From the NCBI RefSeq assembly GCF_023008585.1, contig NZ_CP095390.1, positions 1,488,001-1,552,000 of the forward strand: a DNA stretch of 64,000 nt, in the 5' to 3' direction. Under the pieces are notes generated by a model. It made no database searches, had not been told where the DNA came from, and was given only the letters and a program-made list of their open reading frames with translations. Made by a program: the position numbers and the translations under genes. Below are positions 1 through 8,123 of this stretch, one piece after another (the stretch's first letter is position 1; each line of letters begins with the position of its first letter). This DNA is from Natribaculum breve (lineage in GTDB: Archaea > Halobacteriota > Halobacteria > Halobacteriales > Natrialbaceae).

Positions 1-943
1 CCTGGTGGGTCCACAGGCGTTCGCCCGTCTCGAGGTCCATCGCCAGCGTCCCGGCGCTGTTGCGGTTCGGTCCCGGGCGGACGGAGCCGTCGAAGTCGGG
101 GCCGGGGTTGCCCACGGGGAGGTACAGCCGGCCCTTCTCGGCGTCGATCGTCGCGGTCATCCAGTTCGTCGCACACGACTGTTCGATGCTGTCGCCGACC
201 CACTCCTCTTCGGGCGAGGTCCAGGTGTGCCAGAGCTGTTCGCCGGTCTCGGTGTCGAGCGCGGTGTGGAAGCCGCGAACGCCGTACTCGCCGCCGGCGC
301 TGCCGGTGAACAGTTTGCCGTCGTAGACGACGGGTGCCCACGTCGCCGAGTAACCTTCCTCGTGGTCGGCGGTGCTCGTGTACCACTCCTCCTCGCCTGT
401 GTAGCGGTTCAGCGCGACGACGCCCGAGTCGAGCGTCGTCATGAACACCTTGTCGCCGAGGACGGCGACGCCGCGATTGTTGTCGTCACAGCAAAGCACC
501 ACGTCGGAGGGGACCGCGTAGGTGTAACTCCAGAGCGTCTCGCCCTCGCGGGCGTCGATGGCTTTCACGTGGTTCGGCCCGTTCGACTGGTACATCACCG
601 GCGGATCGCCCGGGACGATCAGCGGCGTCCCCTCCATGCTCGAGCCGGCACCGACGTGCATCACGTACTCGAGTTCGAGGTCGGCGACGTTGTCGGGGGT
701 GATGACGTCGGCGGTCGTACAGCGGTGCTGTTCGTAGTTCCCCCCGTAGGTGAGCCACGCTTCCGGGTTCTCACCCGACTCGAGGATCATCTCCTGGGTG
801 ACGTCCACCTCCGGAATCCGGTCGACGTCGTGCTGGTGTGTCACCGATTCGTCGGGCGAGCCGAGTACCCGATACCCCTGGTCTGTTTCCCGTACGATCG
901 TGTCCTGTGCGGCCTTGACGGCCCTGTCTTCTTCGATTCCCAT
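1..943 (-). CDS. PQQ-dependent alcohol dehydrogenase-like quinoprotein (partial)
   Basis: The reading frame runs off the left window edge, so only about 314 N-terminal residues are visible. They read as a beta-propeller quinoprotein dehydrogenase: W-x-T-Y-G-G near residue 60, 'SNGPNHVKAID', 'LWSYTY', and a vicinal cysteine pair followed by NRG (LCCDDNNRGVAV, about residue 150), which in PQQ dehydrogenases forms a disulfide next to the cofactor. The ATG at 943 is preceded by GAGGTGA about 6 bases upstream, inside the tail of the preceding gene. Only 6 bases separate it from that gene, so the two are probably one operon. I see no signal peptide, although the family is normally exported. Substrate cannot be told from this fragment. 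Confidence 0.75.
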   Translation of the reverse strand, partial: MGIEEDRAVKAAQDTIVRETDQGYRVLGSPDESVTHQHDVDRIPEVDVTQEMILESGENPEAWLTYGGNYEQHRCTTADVITPDNVADLELEYVMHVGAGSSMEGTPLIVPGDPPVMYQSNGPNHVKAIDAREGETLWSYTYAVPSDVVLCCDDNNRGVAVLGDKVFMTTLDSGVVALNRYTGEEEWYTSTADHEEGYSATWAPVVYDGKLFTGSAGGEYGVRGFHTALDTETGEQLWHTWTSPEEEWVGDSIEQSCATNWMTATIDAEKGRLYLPVGNPGPDFDGSVRPGPNRNSAGTLAMDLETGERLWTHQ

Positions 944-949
944 TGGTTG

Positions 950-1858
950 TCACCTCGGTCGCGCCTTGCTCGGCGCACGCATGTCTTCCGTGATCCAGAA
1001 GACGTCCTTGCAGATCTCCTCCTGGTTGACGATCATGATCGCCGCACTCGCGGTCAGCGCGGCGGTCAGCTGTGCGTCGGTCAGCGGTCCGTCCTCGGCG
1101 ACGTCGAGTGCGGCCTTCGTCATCGCGTACAGCCCGCCGAGCATCGCCTTGACGTCCGAGTAGCCGTCGTCGAGGATCTCGTCGGTGACGAGGATCCGCT
1201 TTTGCCAGAGGTGGACGTCGAGCGCGTTGATCCACAGCAACGCACCCCCCATGGCCCGCTGGTGAAGTGGCGGCACGTGCTCGACGTCGAACTCGACCTC
1301 CTCTGGAATCTCCTTCGTCGGTACCCACCGCGCCAGTCGCGTGTTGTTGTTCACGACGTTCATCACCAGCACCAGCTTCTCGCGCTCGTCGAACCCGATC
1401 GTCGAGAGTTCGGACGTGAGCGGCTCCGTCCGGATCAGCTCGTGTGCAGTGTGTTCGATGTGTTCCGGCGTGAACCGCGGCAGGCTGTCTTCGACGCTCT
1501 CGAAGAATCCGACGTCCACGAGGTGGTCGTAGACGCGCCAGCCCGGAGCGACGAGTTCGCGATACAACTGTTCTGGCTCCGTCTCACCGTCCGGGATCCC
1601 CGCCTCGCGGACCTCGGGAAGCCGTTCGATCTGCGTCGCCAGCTTCCCGAGTTCCTCCTCGAGCAACGACTCGTCGAGTTTGCCAGAGAGGTCACGTCGG
1701 ATCGACTCCCCCATCGAAGCGAACTCGGGGTCGGTCTCGGCGTCTACCGACTCCCGTATTCGCTCGAGCGTCAACCGGCTCTCTCCCGGGACCTGGCTCA
1801 TCCCGAGATTCCGGGCCAGTTGCCGTTGAGCTTCGTCTGTTATCTGTGTTTTAGTCAT
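950..1858 (-). CDS. Conserved-looking protein of unknown function, upstream of quinoprotein gene
   Basis: A 302-residue acidic protein, mostly helical in appearance, with no membrane segment or signal peptide and no motif I recognise. The segment around residues 170-190 (VMNVVNNNTRLARWVP) and the region ending WITEDMRAPSKARPR are distinctive. The ATG at 1858 is chosen over a GTG 33 bases upstream because it follows a TATA-like tract by a normal distance and gives a usual N-terminus. It lies 6 bases ahead of the quinoprotein dehydrogenase gene and probably shares its transcript, so a role in that oxidation system (partner, maturation or regulation) is inferred only from position. Confidence 0.6.
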   Translation of the reverse strand: MTKTQITDEAQRQLARNLGMSQVPGESRLTLERIRESVDAETDPEFASMGESIRRDLSGKLDESLLEEELGKLATQIERLPEVREAGIPDGETEPEQLYRELVAPGWRVYDHLVDVGFFESVEDSLPRFTPEHIEHTAHELIRTEPLTSELSTIGFDEREKLVLVMNVVNNNTRLARWVPTKEIPEEVEFDVEHVPPLHQRAMGGALLWINALDVHLWQKRILVTDEILDDGYSDVKAMLGGLYAMTKAALDVAEDGPLTDAQLTAALTASAAIMIVNQEEICKDVFWITEDMRAPSKARPR

Positions 1859-1918
1859 GATTCGACTCGTGTGTGATTCATGAGAACACACACCAGTGCC
1901 GTGAGAATGGCCAACGGA

Positions 1919-2030
1919 TCACTATATAATATTAACCATATATATTCTACGACGGCTGTTCGAAATAATGGATGTCCAACGGTCGTCGCCGGCGGCGGTC
2001 GGTCGCGTGCGATCAGCCGACAGTATATTA
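1919..2030. promoter_or_regulatory. Divergent promoter region, quinoprotein operon and CDC48-like gene
   Basis: A/T-rich tract in a G/C-rich background. CTATATAATATT at 1922-1933 read on the minus strand gives a TATA box suited to the leftward operon. AGTATATTA at 2022-2030 is 24-31 bases ahead of the ATG at 2054 and fits a leaderless rightward transcript. Confidence 0.5.
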
Positions 2031-2053
2031 CGCTCGTCGTTCACGTATGCGGC

Positions 2054-4216
2054 ATGGGAACGAACGCCCTGGAACTGGTGGTCGAGTCCGCTCGAGGACG
2101 GGTCGAGGAGGGAACGGCCGTCCTCGATCGCGACGCGAGACGGGAACTGGGGGTCGAGGTCGGCGACTGGGTGCTCCTCGAGGGCGACGATCGACGGGCC
2201 GTCGCGAGAGTCGGCGCTGGCGACGCCGAACGCGGTCGCGTCCGCTTCCCGGAGCGACTCCGTCGGAACCTCGGGGTCGCAGTCGACGACCGCGTCGCGG
2301 TCGACGCCGTCGACGTGACCGACGCGGATCGAGTTACGATCGCCCTGCCCGAGGACGTCGGCGTCGAGGACGGCGTCGGACTGCACGTCAGGGACGCCCT
2401 CGTCGGACGGGGCGTCGTCGACGGCCAGGTGCTCTCGGTCGCGCTCGGCTACGGCTCGCTGCCAGCGGAGGCGAGCCGCCAGGTACCGGTCCGGGTGACG
2501 GGGACCGACTCGAACGGTCCCGCGGTCGTCCGCGACTGGACGGCCATCTCTGTCGACGAGGAACCCGCGACGGGGCTCACGGACGAGCCGGCGGACCGAT
2601 CGGCAGTCACCTACGCGGACGTCGGCGGCCTCGAGGCGGAACTCGAGCGAGTGCGCGAGCTGATCGAGCTCCCTCTTCAGCACCCGGGCCTGTTCGACGC
2701 GCTCGGCGTCGATCCGCCCTCGGGCGTCCTGCTCTACGGCCCGCCGGGCACCGGCAAGACGCTGATGGCCCGCGCCGTCGCCAACGAGATCGACGCCCAC
2801 TTCCAGACGATCTCGGGGCCGGAGATCACGTCGAAGTACTACGGCGAGAGCGAACAGCGCCTCCGGGAGGTCTTCGCGGAGGCCGAGGCGAACGCGCCGG
2901 CGGTCGTCTTCGTCGACGAACTCGACTCCATCGCGCCGACGCGGGACGGGTCCGGCGGCGAGGCCGAGAGCCGGATCGTCGCCCAGTTGCTCTCGCTGCT
3001 CGACGGCGTGCGAGACCGAAAACGCGTCGCCGTCGTCGGGACGACCAACCGGGAACACGTCGTCGACCCCGCGTTGCGCCGCCCCGGCCGGTTCGACCGC
3101 GAGGTGGAGGTCGGCGTTCCCGACGCGCAGGGCCGCGAGGAGATCCTCCGGATCCACACCCGAGACGTGCCACTGGCCGACGACGTCGACCTCGAGCGCT
3201 ACGCCGAGATCACCCACGGGTTCGTCGGGGCCGACCTCGAGCACCTCGTCAGGGAGAGTGCGATGAGCGCGCTTCGACGGGTGCGTCCCGACGACGACCT
3301 CGAGGTGACGCCGGGAGACGTCGCCGACGTCGACCTCGAGGTGACGGATCGAGACGTCCGGGACGCGCTCACGGGCGTCGAACCCTCGGCGTTGCGCGAG
3401 GTGTTCGTCGAGGTGCCGGACGTCTCGTGGGACGACGTCGGCGGTCTCGAGGACGTGAAACGACGGCTGCGTCAGACCGTCCAGTGGCCCCTCGAGCACC
3501 CCGACGCGTACGAGCGGGTCGACCTCTCGCCCGCGAAGGGCGTGTTGCTCTACGGCCCGCCCGGCACGGGCAAGACGCTGCTCGCCAAGGCGGTCGCGAA
3601 CGAGGCCCAGTCGAACTTCATCTCGATCAAGGGGCCGGAGCTACTGAACAGGTTCGTCGGCGAGTCCGAACGGGGCGTTCGCGAGGTCTTCTCGAAGGCC
3701 CGCGAGAACGCGCCGACGGTGGTCTTCTTCGACGAGATCGACGCGCTGGCGGGAGAACGCGGTCGCAGCGCAGCCGACTCGGGGGTCGGCGAGCGCGTCG
3801 TCTCGCAACTGCTGACCGAACTCGACGGCCTCGAGACCCTCGAGGACGTCGTCGTCGTCGCGACGACCAATCGCCCCGACCTCCTCGACGACGCCTTGCT
3901 CCGGTCGGGTCGGTTCGACCGACACGTCCACGTGCCGGTTCCGGACGAGGAGGCTCGGCTGGCGATCTTCGAGGTGCACACCGCAGCCAAGCCCCTGGCC
4001 GCTGACGTCGACCTCGAGCGACTGGCGGGCGAGACCGACGGCTACGTCGGCGCGGACGTCGAGGCGATCTGTCGCGAGGCCGCGACGGCGGCCGTCGAGG
4101 AGTACGTCACCGACGCGCGGAACCTCGAGGACCTCGTGCTCACTGCGGCCCACTTCGAACGAGCACTCGAGGTGGTCGAACCGACGACGGCGGGCGACGC
4201 CAGGTTCGATACTTAG
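2054..4216 (+). CDS. CDC48/VCP-like double AAA ATPase
   Basis: A 720-residue AAA+ protein of the CDC48 (VAT) type, an ATP-driven unfoldase acting in protein quality control, often with the proteasome. The N-terminal part (1-190) looks like the double-psi barrel and 4-alpha-beta N domain. Two AAA modules follow, with Walker A GPPGTGKT at about 229 and 502, Walker B VVFVDELDSIAP and VVFFDEIDAL, and arginine-finger regions RRPGRFDRE and RSGRFDRH. The first Walker B carries DEL rather than the usual DEI. The ATG at 2054 fits a TATA box about 27 bases upstream; an in-frame ATG at 1880 would put the promoter inside the gene. Haloarchaea often carry several paralogs, so this may not be the main one. 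Confidence 0.93.
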   Translation: MGTNALELVVESARGRVEEGTAVLDRDARRELGVEVGDWVLLEGDDRRAVARVGAGDAERGRVRFPERLRRNLGVAVDDRVAVDAVDVTDADRVTIALPEDVGVEDGVGLHVRDALVGRGVVDGQVLSVALGYGSLPAEASRQVPVRVTGTDSNGPAVVRDWTAISVDEEPATGLTDEPADRSAVTYADVGGLEAELERVRELIELPLQHPGLFDALGVDPPSGVLLYGPPGTGKTLMARAVANEIDAHFQTISGPEITSKYYGESEQRLREVFAEAEANAPAVVFVDELDSIAPTRDGSGGEAESRIVAQLLSLLDGVRDRKRVAVVGTTNREHVVDPALRRPGRFDREVEVGVPDAQGREEILRIHTRDVPLADDVDLERYAEITHGFVGADLEHLVRESAMSALRRVRPDDDLEVTPGDVADVDLEVTDRDVRDALTGVEPSALREVFVEVPDVSWDDVGGLEDVKRRLRQTVQWPLEHPDAYERVDLSPAKGVLLYGPPGTGKTLLAKAVANEAQSNFISIKGPELLNRFVGESERGVREVFSKARENAPTVVFFDEIDALAGERGRSAADSGVGERVVSQLLTELDGLETLEDVVVVATTNRPDLLDDALLRSGRFDRHVHVPVPDEEARLAIFEVHTAAKPLAADVDLERLAGETDGYVGADVEAICREAATAAVEEYVTDARNLEDLVLTAAHFERALEVVEPTTAGDARFDT

Positions 4217-4296
4217 TGTTTCGTCGAGCCTGAATCGCTGCGCGGAACCGATCGCTGCCGTCCGGTTCCGCGCATCGATCGACGGTTGACGGAATA

Positions 4297-4638
4297 CTAT
4301 GTTTCCCGCCAGTCGGGTTGCTCGCGCGGCGGTGCGAGCACGCCGATCCCGATCGCGGGTTCGTCGGACCGGTTCTCGGCACCGTGGCGTTCCCCGCTCG
4401 GGAACCGGTAGCAGTCGCCGGACGAGAGCGTGACCTCCTCGCCCTCGACCAGCGCGACCAGCGTCCCGTCGAGGACGTAGCCGATCTGCTCGTTGTCGTG
4501 GCGGTGTACGGGCAGCGTCGCGCCGGACTCGATCCGCCAGTACTTCACGCAGGCCCGCCGCCCGGTCGCCAGGTCGGCGAGGTACACCCCCTCTGCGACC
4601 TCGTCGAACGTCGTGTCCCCGATACTTACCCTGTCCAT
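4297..4638 (-). CDS. Cupin-domain protein
   Basis: A 113-residue single-domain cupin. Motif 1 is seen as PVHRHDNEQIGYVLDG (about residues 43-58) and motif 2 as SSGDCYRFPSGERHG (about 72-86), giving His, His, Glu/Gln and His as likely metal ligands. The ATG at 4638 was preferred over a GTG at 4668 because a TATA box (TTTTTATATG on the minus strand, 4674-4683) places the transcript start between them. It is divergent from the binding-protein operon starting at 4732 and may belong to the same system, as an enzyme on the transported compound or as a small sensor. Substrate unknown. Confidence 0.75.
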   Translation of the reverse strand: MDRVSIGDTTFDEVAEGVYLADLATGRRACVKYWRIESGATLPVHRHDNEQIGYVLDGTLVALVEGEEVTLSSGDCYRFPSGERHGAENRSDEPAIGIGVLAPPREQPDWRET

Positions 4639-4672
4639 GGTAGCATACCTCACTATCGCCCTGTCCACGACG

Positions 4673-4706
4673 ACTCATATAAAAATTCTCGAGAAACCTT
4701 TATCAG
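4673..4706. promoter_or_regulatory. Back-to-back TATA boxes, cupin gene and PBP operon
   Basis: ATATAAAAATTC (4677-4688) reads on the minus strand as a TATA box for the cupin gene. CTTTATCA (4698-4705) lies 27-34 bases before the ATG at 4732 and suits a leaderless rightward transcript. The closeness of the two boxes suggests shared control. Confidence 0.5.
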
Positions 4707-4731
4707 TCCGTTCGTGATTAGCGACGAGCGC

Positions 4732-5628
4732 ATGGCAGAGAATGCCTCACTCAGATTGTTTCACCTCCCGTTCTCGTTCGTCCTCCCGCAGCGGGTGGCG
4801 GCCGAGCGGGGCTACTTCGAGGCGGAGGGACTCGAGGTCGACCTGGTCGAGCGCGACCGGCGATCCGTCGAGGTAAAGTACATTCCCACAGAGGAGACGC
4901 TGACCGGCGACTACGAGGTCGACATCTACCCGGTGTGCAAGTGGGAGAGCCTCAGGCGAACGTGGCGGATGGACGACGGTCGAGTCGTCGCGAACGGCAC
5001 CTTCGCCGACCAGCCGTACACGGTGTTCACCCGCCCGGAGACGTCGATCGAGTCGCCGGCGGACCTCGCGGACGTCCCGGTCGCCGTCAACCGACGAACC
5101 GGCCAGGAGTACACCGCGATGCGGGCGCTCGAGGAGCACGTCGACCCCGAGGAGGTACGCCTCGTCCACTACGGGATGCCGACCGATCGCCTGCGGGCGC
5201 TCCGGGACGGCGAGGTCGACGCCGTGACGCTGCTCGATCCACAGAGCACGCTCGCGGAGTCCCTCGGCTTCCAGCCGATCCTCGAGTTCGAGAACCACGT
5301 GGGGATCGTCGGCGGCGACGACGTCGATCGCGACGTCCTCGAGTCGTACGTCGCCGCCTACACGCGCGCCGCTCGCGACGTCAACGAGAACCCCGAGGCG
5401 TTCCGCGAGGAGTACCTCGAGATGCTCGAGAAGGACCTCCGGGTCGCACCCGACCTCTTCGAGGACGTGGACGTGGCAAAACTGCGCGAGCGGGTGACGG
5501 TCCCGCGCTACGAGGTGCCGAAGCCCGCCGACCGGGACGACCTCGGCGCGCAACTCGAGTGGATGAAAGACCGCGACCTCATCGACGACGAGGCGGACCT
5601 CGACGCCATCGTCGCTTCGCTCGGGTGA
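4732..5628 (+). CDS. Cytosolic substrate-binding-protein-like (NMT1/THI5-type) protein 1
   Basis: A 298-residue protein with the type-II periplasmic-binding-protein layout of the NMT1/THI5/SsuA superfamily: PQRVAAERGYFEAEGLEVDLVE at the N-terminus, SPADLADVPVAVN (about 105-117) and a C-terminal helical part. It starts directly with the fold (MAENASLRLFHLPFSF): no Tat or Sec signal and no lipobox, so it should stay in the cytoplasm. Its first half is more divergent than in the paralog at 6632. It heads a tight run of four genes (gaps of 5, 5 and minus 4 bases). It has no cysteine cluster like the CCCFC of yeast Thi5, so Thi5 chemistry is not supported. It may be an enzyme, a ligand sensor or a binding component. 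Confidence 0.7.
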   Translation: MAENASLRLFHLPFSFVLPQRVAAERGYFEAEGLEVDLVERDRRSVEVKYIPTEETLTGDYEVDIYPVCKWESLRRTWRMDDGRVVANGTFADQPYTVFTRPETSIESPADLADVPVAVNRRTGQEYTAMRALEEHVDPEEVRLVHYGMPTDRLRALRDGEVDAVTLLDPQSTLAESLGFQPILEFENHVGIVGGDDVDRDVLESYVAAYTRAARDVNENPEAFREEYLEMLEKDLRVAPDLFEDVDVAKLRERVTVPRYEVPKPADRDDLGAQLEWMKDRDLIDDEADLDAIVASLG

Positions 5629-5633
5629 GTCCC

Positions 5634-6626
5634 ATGGAGGCAGTCGATCTCGAGACCCAGCAGACCGAACTGGACGCCCACCACGACGACCCGGGAGACC
5701 GGCCCGTGTTGCGAGCGCGATTCGAGCACAACGGCAGCCCCCGGTACGTGCTGTACACGATCAAGCGGTTCGGGTACGACCACGATCACGACTTTCACCT
5801 CGACGTGCGACTCGTCTCCGACGAACTCGAGGGCGGGGTCGAGACCGTCGAGGCGAAGTTACAGGGAGGCGAGGCCGACCTCATCGACATCGACTACATC
5901 TCGACGGCGCGCGAGCGGGCCGAGGGCGCGCCGATCGTCGCCGTCCACCCGTACGGCCGGACGGTCGGAGGGCTCGTCGCGCCGACGGACTCGCCGCTCG
6001 AGGACCTGACGGACCTGCCGGGCCGGCGCATCGGCGTCGTCCGCCGGCTGGACAAAAACTGGATCCTGGTTCGCGCAGCGTGTCGCGAGTACCACGGTTT
6101 CGACCCCGACGACGAGGCGACGCCGGTCGAGTCGGGCTCGAAGGTCGAACTCACCCGCATGCTCCGAGACGGGGAAGTCGACGCGATCCTCCAGTTCTGG
6201 CCCATCGTCCCCGAGATCACCGAGACGGGCGACTACCACGAGGTGCTCCCGATGTCCCGGCTCGTCCAGGACCTCTCGGAGACCGACCGGAAGCTGCCGA
6301 TCTCGACGTTCCTCACGAGCGAGGACTACCTCGCGGAGAACCCCGACGCAGTTCGCGGGTTCACGGGCGCGTACCGCGACGCCGTCGAACGGCTCACGAC
6401 CGACGACGAGATCTGGACGGAGATCGGCGAGCGACTGATGTACGAGGACGACCCCGCCGTCGTCCGCGCCGTCCGCGACGGCTGGCGGGACATGGTCGTC
6501 GCCGACTGGGACGAGGAGACGGTCGCCGGGATGGAACGGCTGTTCGACCACCTGCTCGAGGTCGCGGGAGCCGACGCCCTCGGCGTCGACCACATCCCCG
6601 AGGACACGTTCCGCCTGGAGCTCTGA
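5634..6626 (+). CDS. Cytosolic substrate-binding-protein-like protein 2
   Basis: A 330-residue protein of the same binding-protein superfamily but the most divergent of the set. Family hallmarks are YVLYTIKRFGY near residue 38, LQGGEADLIDIDYIS (about 75-89), SPLEDLTDLPGRRIGVV (about 118-134) and LRDGEVDAILQFWP (about 178-191). The N-terminus is hydrophilic (MEAVDLETQQTEL), with no export signal. The ATG lies 5 bases after the previous stop, and the next start is 5 bases after its stop, so translation is probably coupled. The function of a signal-less binding-protein fold inside an operon of such proteins is not known to me. Confidence 0.65.
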   Translation: MEAVDLETQQTELDAHHDDPGDRPVLRARFEHNGSPRYVLYTIKRFGYDHDHDFHLDVRLVSDELEGGVETVEAKLQGGEADLIDIDYISTARERAEGAPIVAVHPYGRTVGGLVAPTDSPLEDLTDLPGRRIGVVRRLDKNWILVRAACREYHGFDPDDEATPVESGSKVELTRMLRDGEVDAILQFWPIVPEITETGDYHEVLPMSRLVQDLSETDRKLPISTFLTSEDYLAENPDAVRGFTGAYRDAVERLTTDDEIWTEIGERLMYEDDPAVVRAVRDGWRDMVVADWDEETVAGMERLFDHLLEVAGADALGVDHIPEDTFRLEL

Positions 6627-6631
6627 TCGCC

Positions 6632-7603
6632 GTGGAATCGATCACCTTCCAGCTCAACTGGGAACCCAACGGCTTCCAGGCCCCGTACTTCCTCGCACGC
6701 GAGCGAGGCTTCTACGACGAGGAGGGACTCGAGGTCGAGTTCGTCGAGGGACACGGCTCGCCGTTCGCCGCCGAGCAAGCCGCTCGAGGCGCGGCCACGT
6801 TCGCGCTCGCGGGTGCAAGCGCCGTCCTCTCCGTACAGAGCCGGGGACTCGAACCGCTGGCCGTCGCGGCGGTCACGGCGAAAACGCCAGCGGCGATCTA
6901 CACGCTGCGGGACGTCTTCGGCGAACCGCTCGAGCGGCCCGACGACCTCGCCGGCCGGACCGTCGCCCCCTCGGCGACGAAGACGCGCATCCTCGCGGCC
7001 CAGTTGCTCGAGGACGCCGGAATTCGCGACGAGGTCGACCTCCGGGACGTCGACCCCCACACCCACCACCGCGTCGAGCACCAGCTGCTCGACGGGGACG
7101 TCGACGCGGCGGTCGGCGTCGTCACCAACGGCCTCGAACTCGAGCGCGACCACGACCGGCCGGCGGACGAACTCCCGGTCGGGGAGCACCTGGGCGTCTA
7201 CGGGATGACCCTCGTGACGAACCCGGCGTTCGCGGCCGACGCTCCCGAGACGGTGCGGGCGTTCCTCCGTGCCACCGCCCGTGGCTGGGCTGCGGCGTCG
7301 AGAGAACCGGAGGCCGCCGTCGACGCGCTGGTCTCTCGCAACGCCACGCTCGAGCGCCGTCGGGCGATCGAACGCGAGAAGTTCGAGACGGCCGCCCGCG
7401 ACCTCCAGGTCACCCCGCACGTCGCGGAGACGGGGTGGGGGAACCACGACGGCGACCGCTGGCGACGGCTCGGCGAGACGCTCGCGGAGACCGACCTGCT
7501 CGAGGGCGAGATCGATCCGGACGCCGCCTGGACGAACGAGTACCTCGACGTGGACGCGCCGGCGATCCGCGACTACGCCGAGCGCGCGGGGCGGTGGCGA
7601 TGA
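6632..7603 (+). CDS. Cytosolic substrate-binding-protein-like (NMT1/THI5-type) protein 3
   Basis: A 323-residue NMT1/THI5-type protein starting with the core fold: ITFQLNWEPNGFQAPYFLAR then RGFYDEEGLEVEFVEG. It closely resembles the exported lipoprotein at 8124, for example VRAFLRATARG and LLEGEIDPDAAWTNEYLD against VLEGDVDPNAVWTNEFLD, but lacks a signal peptide and lipobox. The start is a GTG at 6632; the upstream frame is the arginine-rich shadow of the previous gene. Its stop overlaps the next ATG (ATGA). It contains no cysteine at all, which argues against a Thi5-type HMP-phosphate synthase. Probable role: binding the same ligand in the cytosol, or an unknown conversion. Confidence 0.72.
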   Translation: MESITFQLNWEPNGFQAPYFLARERGFYDEEGLEVEFVEGHGSPFAAEQAARGAATFALAGASAVLSVQSRGLEPLAVAAVTAKTPAAIYTLRDVFGEPLERPDDLAGRTVAPSATKTRILAAQLLEDAGIRDEVDLRDVDPHTHHRVEHQLLDGDVDAAVGVVTNGLELERDHDRPADELPVGEHLGVYGMTLVTNPAFAADAPETVRAFLRATARGWAAASREPEAAVDALVSRNATLERRRAIEREKFETAARDLQVTPHVAETGWGNHDGDRWRRLGETLAETDLLEGEIDPDAAWTNEYLDVDAPAIRDYAERAGRWR

Positions 7604-8031
7604 CCGCACGCGCCGTCGATCACGTGAACGTCGACGTCGACGACCTCGAGGCGTGCTACGAGTTCTACCGGGACGTCCTCGGACTGTCGTTGCTGCGCCC
7701 ACCGGAGGACTTCCAGGGCGAACACGCCATGTTCGAGGTCGGCGAGACCGTCGTGACGCTCGTCGAGACGGGCCGCGCCGACGGGTGGTCGCCCGCGGAC
7801 CTCGAGCACCCCCTCGACAAGGGCCACCTCGCGTTCGAGACCTCGCGCGAGCGCTACGACGAGTTCGTCGACGACCTCGACGGCCAGTTCCCGAAGCAGG
7901 GACCGTACGACTGGGGCGAGTTCGAGGGCTTCTACTTCCTCGACCCCGACGGCAACCTCCTCGAGGTGGTGACGTACGATCCGCCGCGAGCGGAGCGCGA
8001 CCGGCCGTTGCTCACGCACGACGACGTCTGA
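7600..8031 (+). CDS. VOC superfamily (glyoxalase/extradiol dioxygenase-like) protein
   Basis: A 143-residue vicinal-oxygen-chelate protein with two beta-alpha-beta-beta-beta modules. DHVNVDVDDLEACYEFYRDV (residues 7-26) opens the first; GHLAFETSRERYDEFV and FYFLDPDGNLLEVVTYDP make the second. His8, the His of GHLAF and the Glu of LLEVV are the expected metal ligands. Its ATG overlaps the stop of the preceding binding-protein-like gene, so the two are translationally coupled. This puts a likely metal enzyme into the same operon and suggests the ligand is chemically altered in the cell. Lyase, isomerase and dioxygenase activities all occur in this superfamily. Confidence 0.85.
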   Translation: MTARAVDHVNVDVDDLEACYEFYRDVLGLSLLRPPEDFQGEHAMFEVGETVVTLVETGRADGWSPADLEHPLDKGHLAFETSRERYDEFVDDLDGQFPKQGPYDWGEFEGFYFLDPDGNLLEVVTYDPPRAERDRPLLTHDDV

Positions 8032-8084
8032 CGCGGTCAGCAGCGGTCTCGCTCGCACCCCTTATAATGATTTTCGCAAATGAT

Positions 8085-8092
8085 TTTTATAC
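8085..8092 (+). promoter_or_regulatory. TATA box before the exported SBP gene
   Basis: TTTTATAC lies about 32-39 bases before the GTG at 8124. This makes the exported binding protein and permease a separate transcript from the four genes upstream and speaks against the in-frame ATG at 8067. Confidence 0.5.
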
Positions 8093-8123
8093 GCCTCTGT
8101 GGACAGTTGGTGACGGTGAGAAA

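Noticed and set aside
5-1876. A 623-codon forward open frame opposite the first two genes
   Set aside because: Its product is rich in Arg, Val and His and lacks halophilic acidity; the minus-strand frames show real motifs (CC-NRG quinoprotein) and normal starts.
1972-4005. A 677-codon forward frame within the AAA ATPase gene
   Set aside because: Almost entirely Arg, Gly, Pro and Ser; a typical shadow of G/C-rich coding DNA. The other frame has complete AAA motifs.
4732-7603. Thi5-type HMP-phosphate synthase
   Set aside because: The CCCFC motif is absent; the three proteins have one, one and no cysteines. Only the fold is shared.
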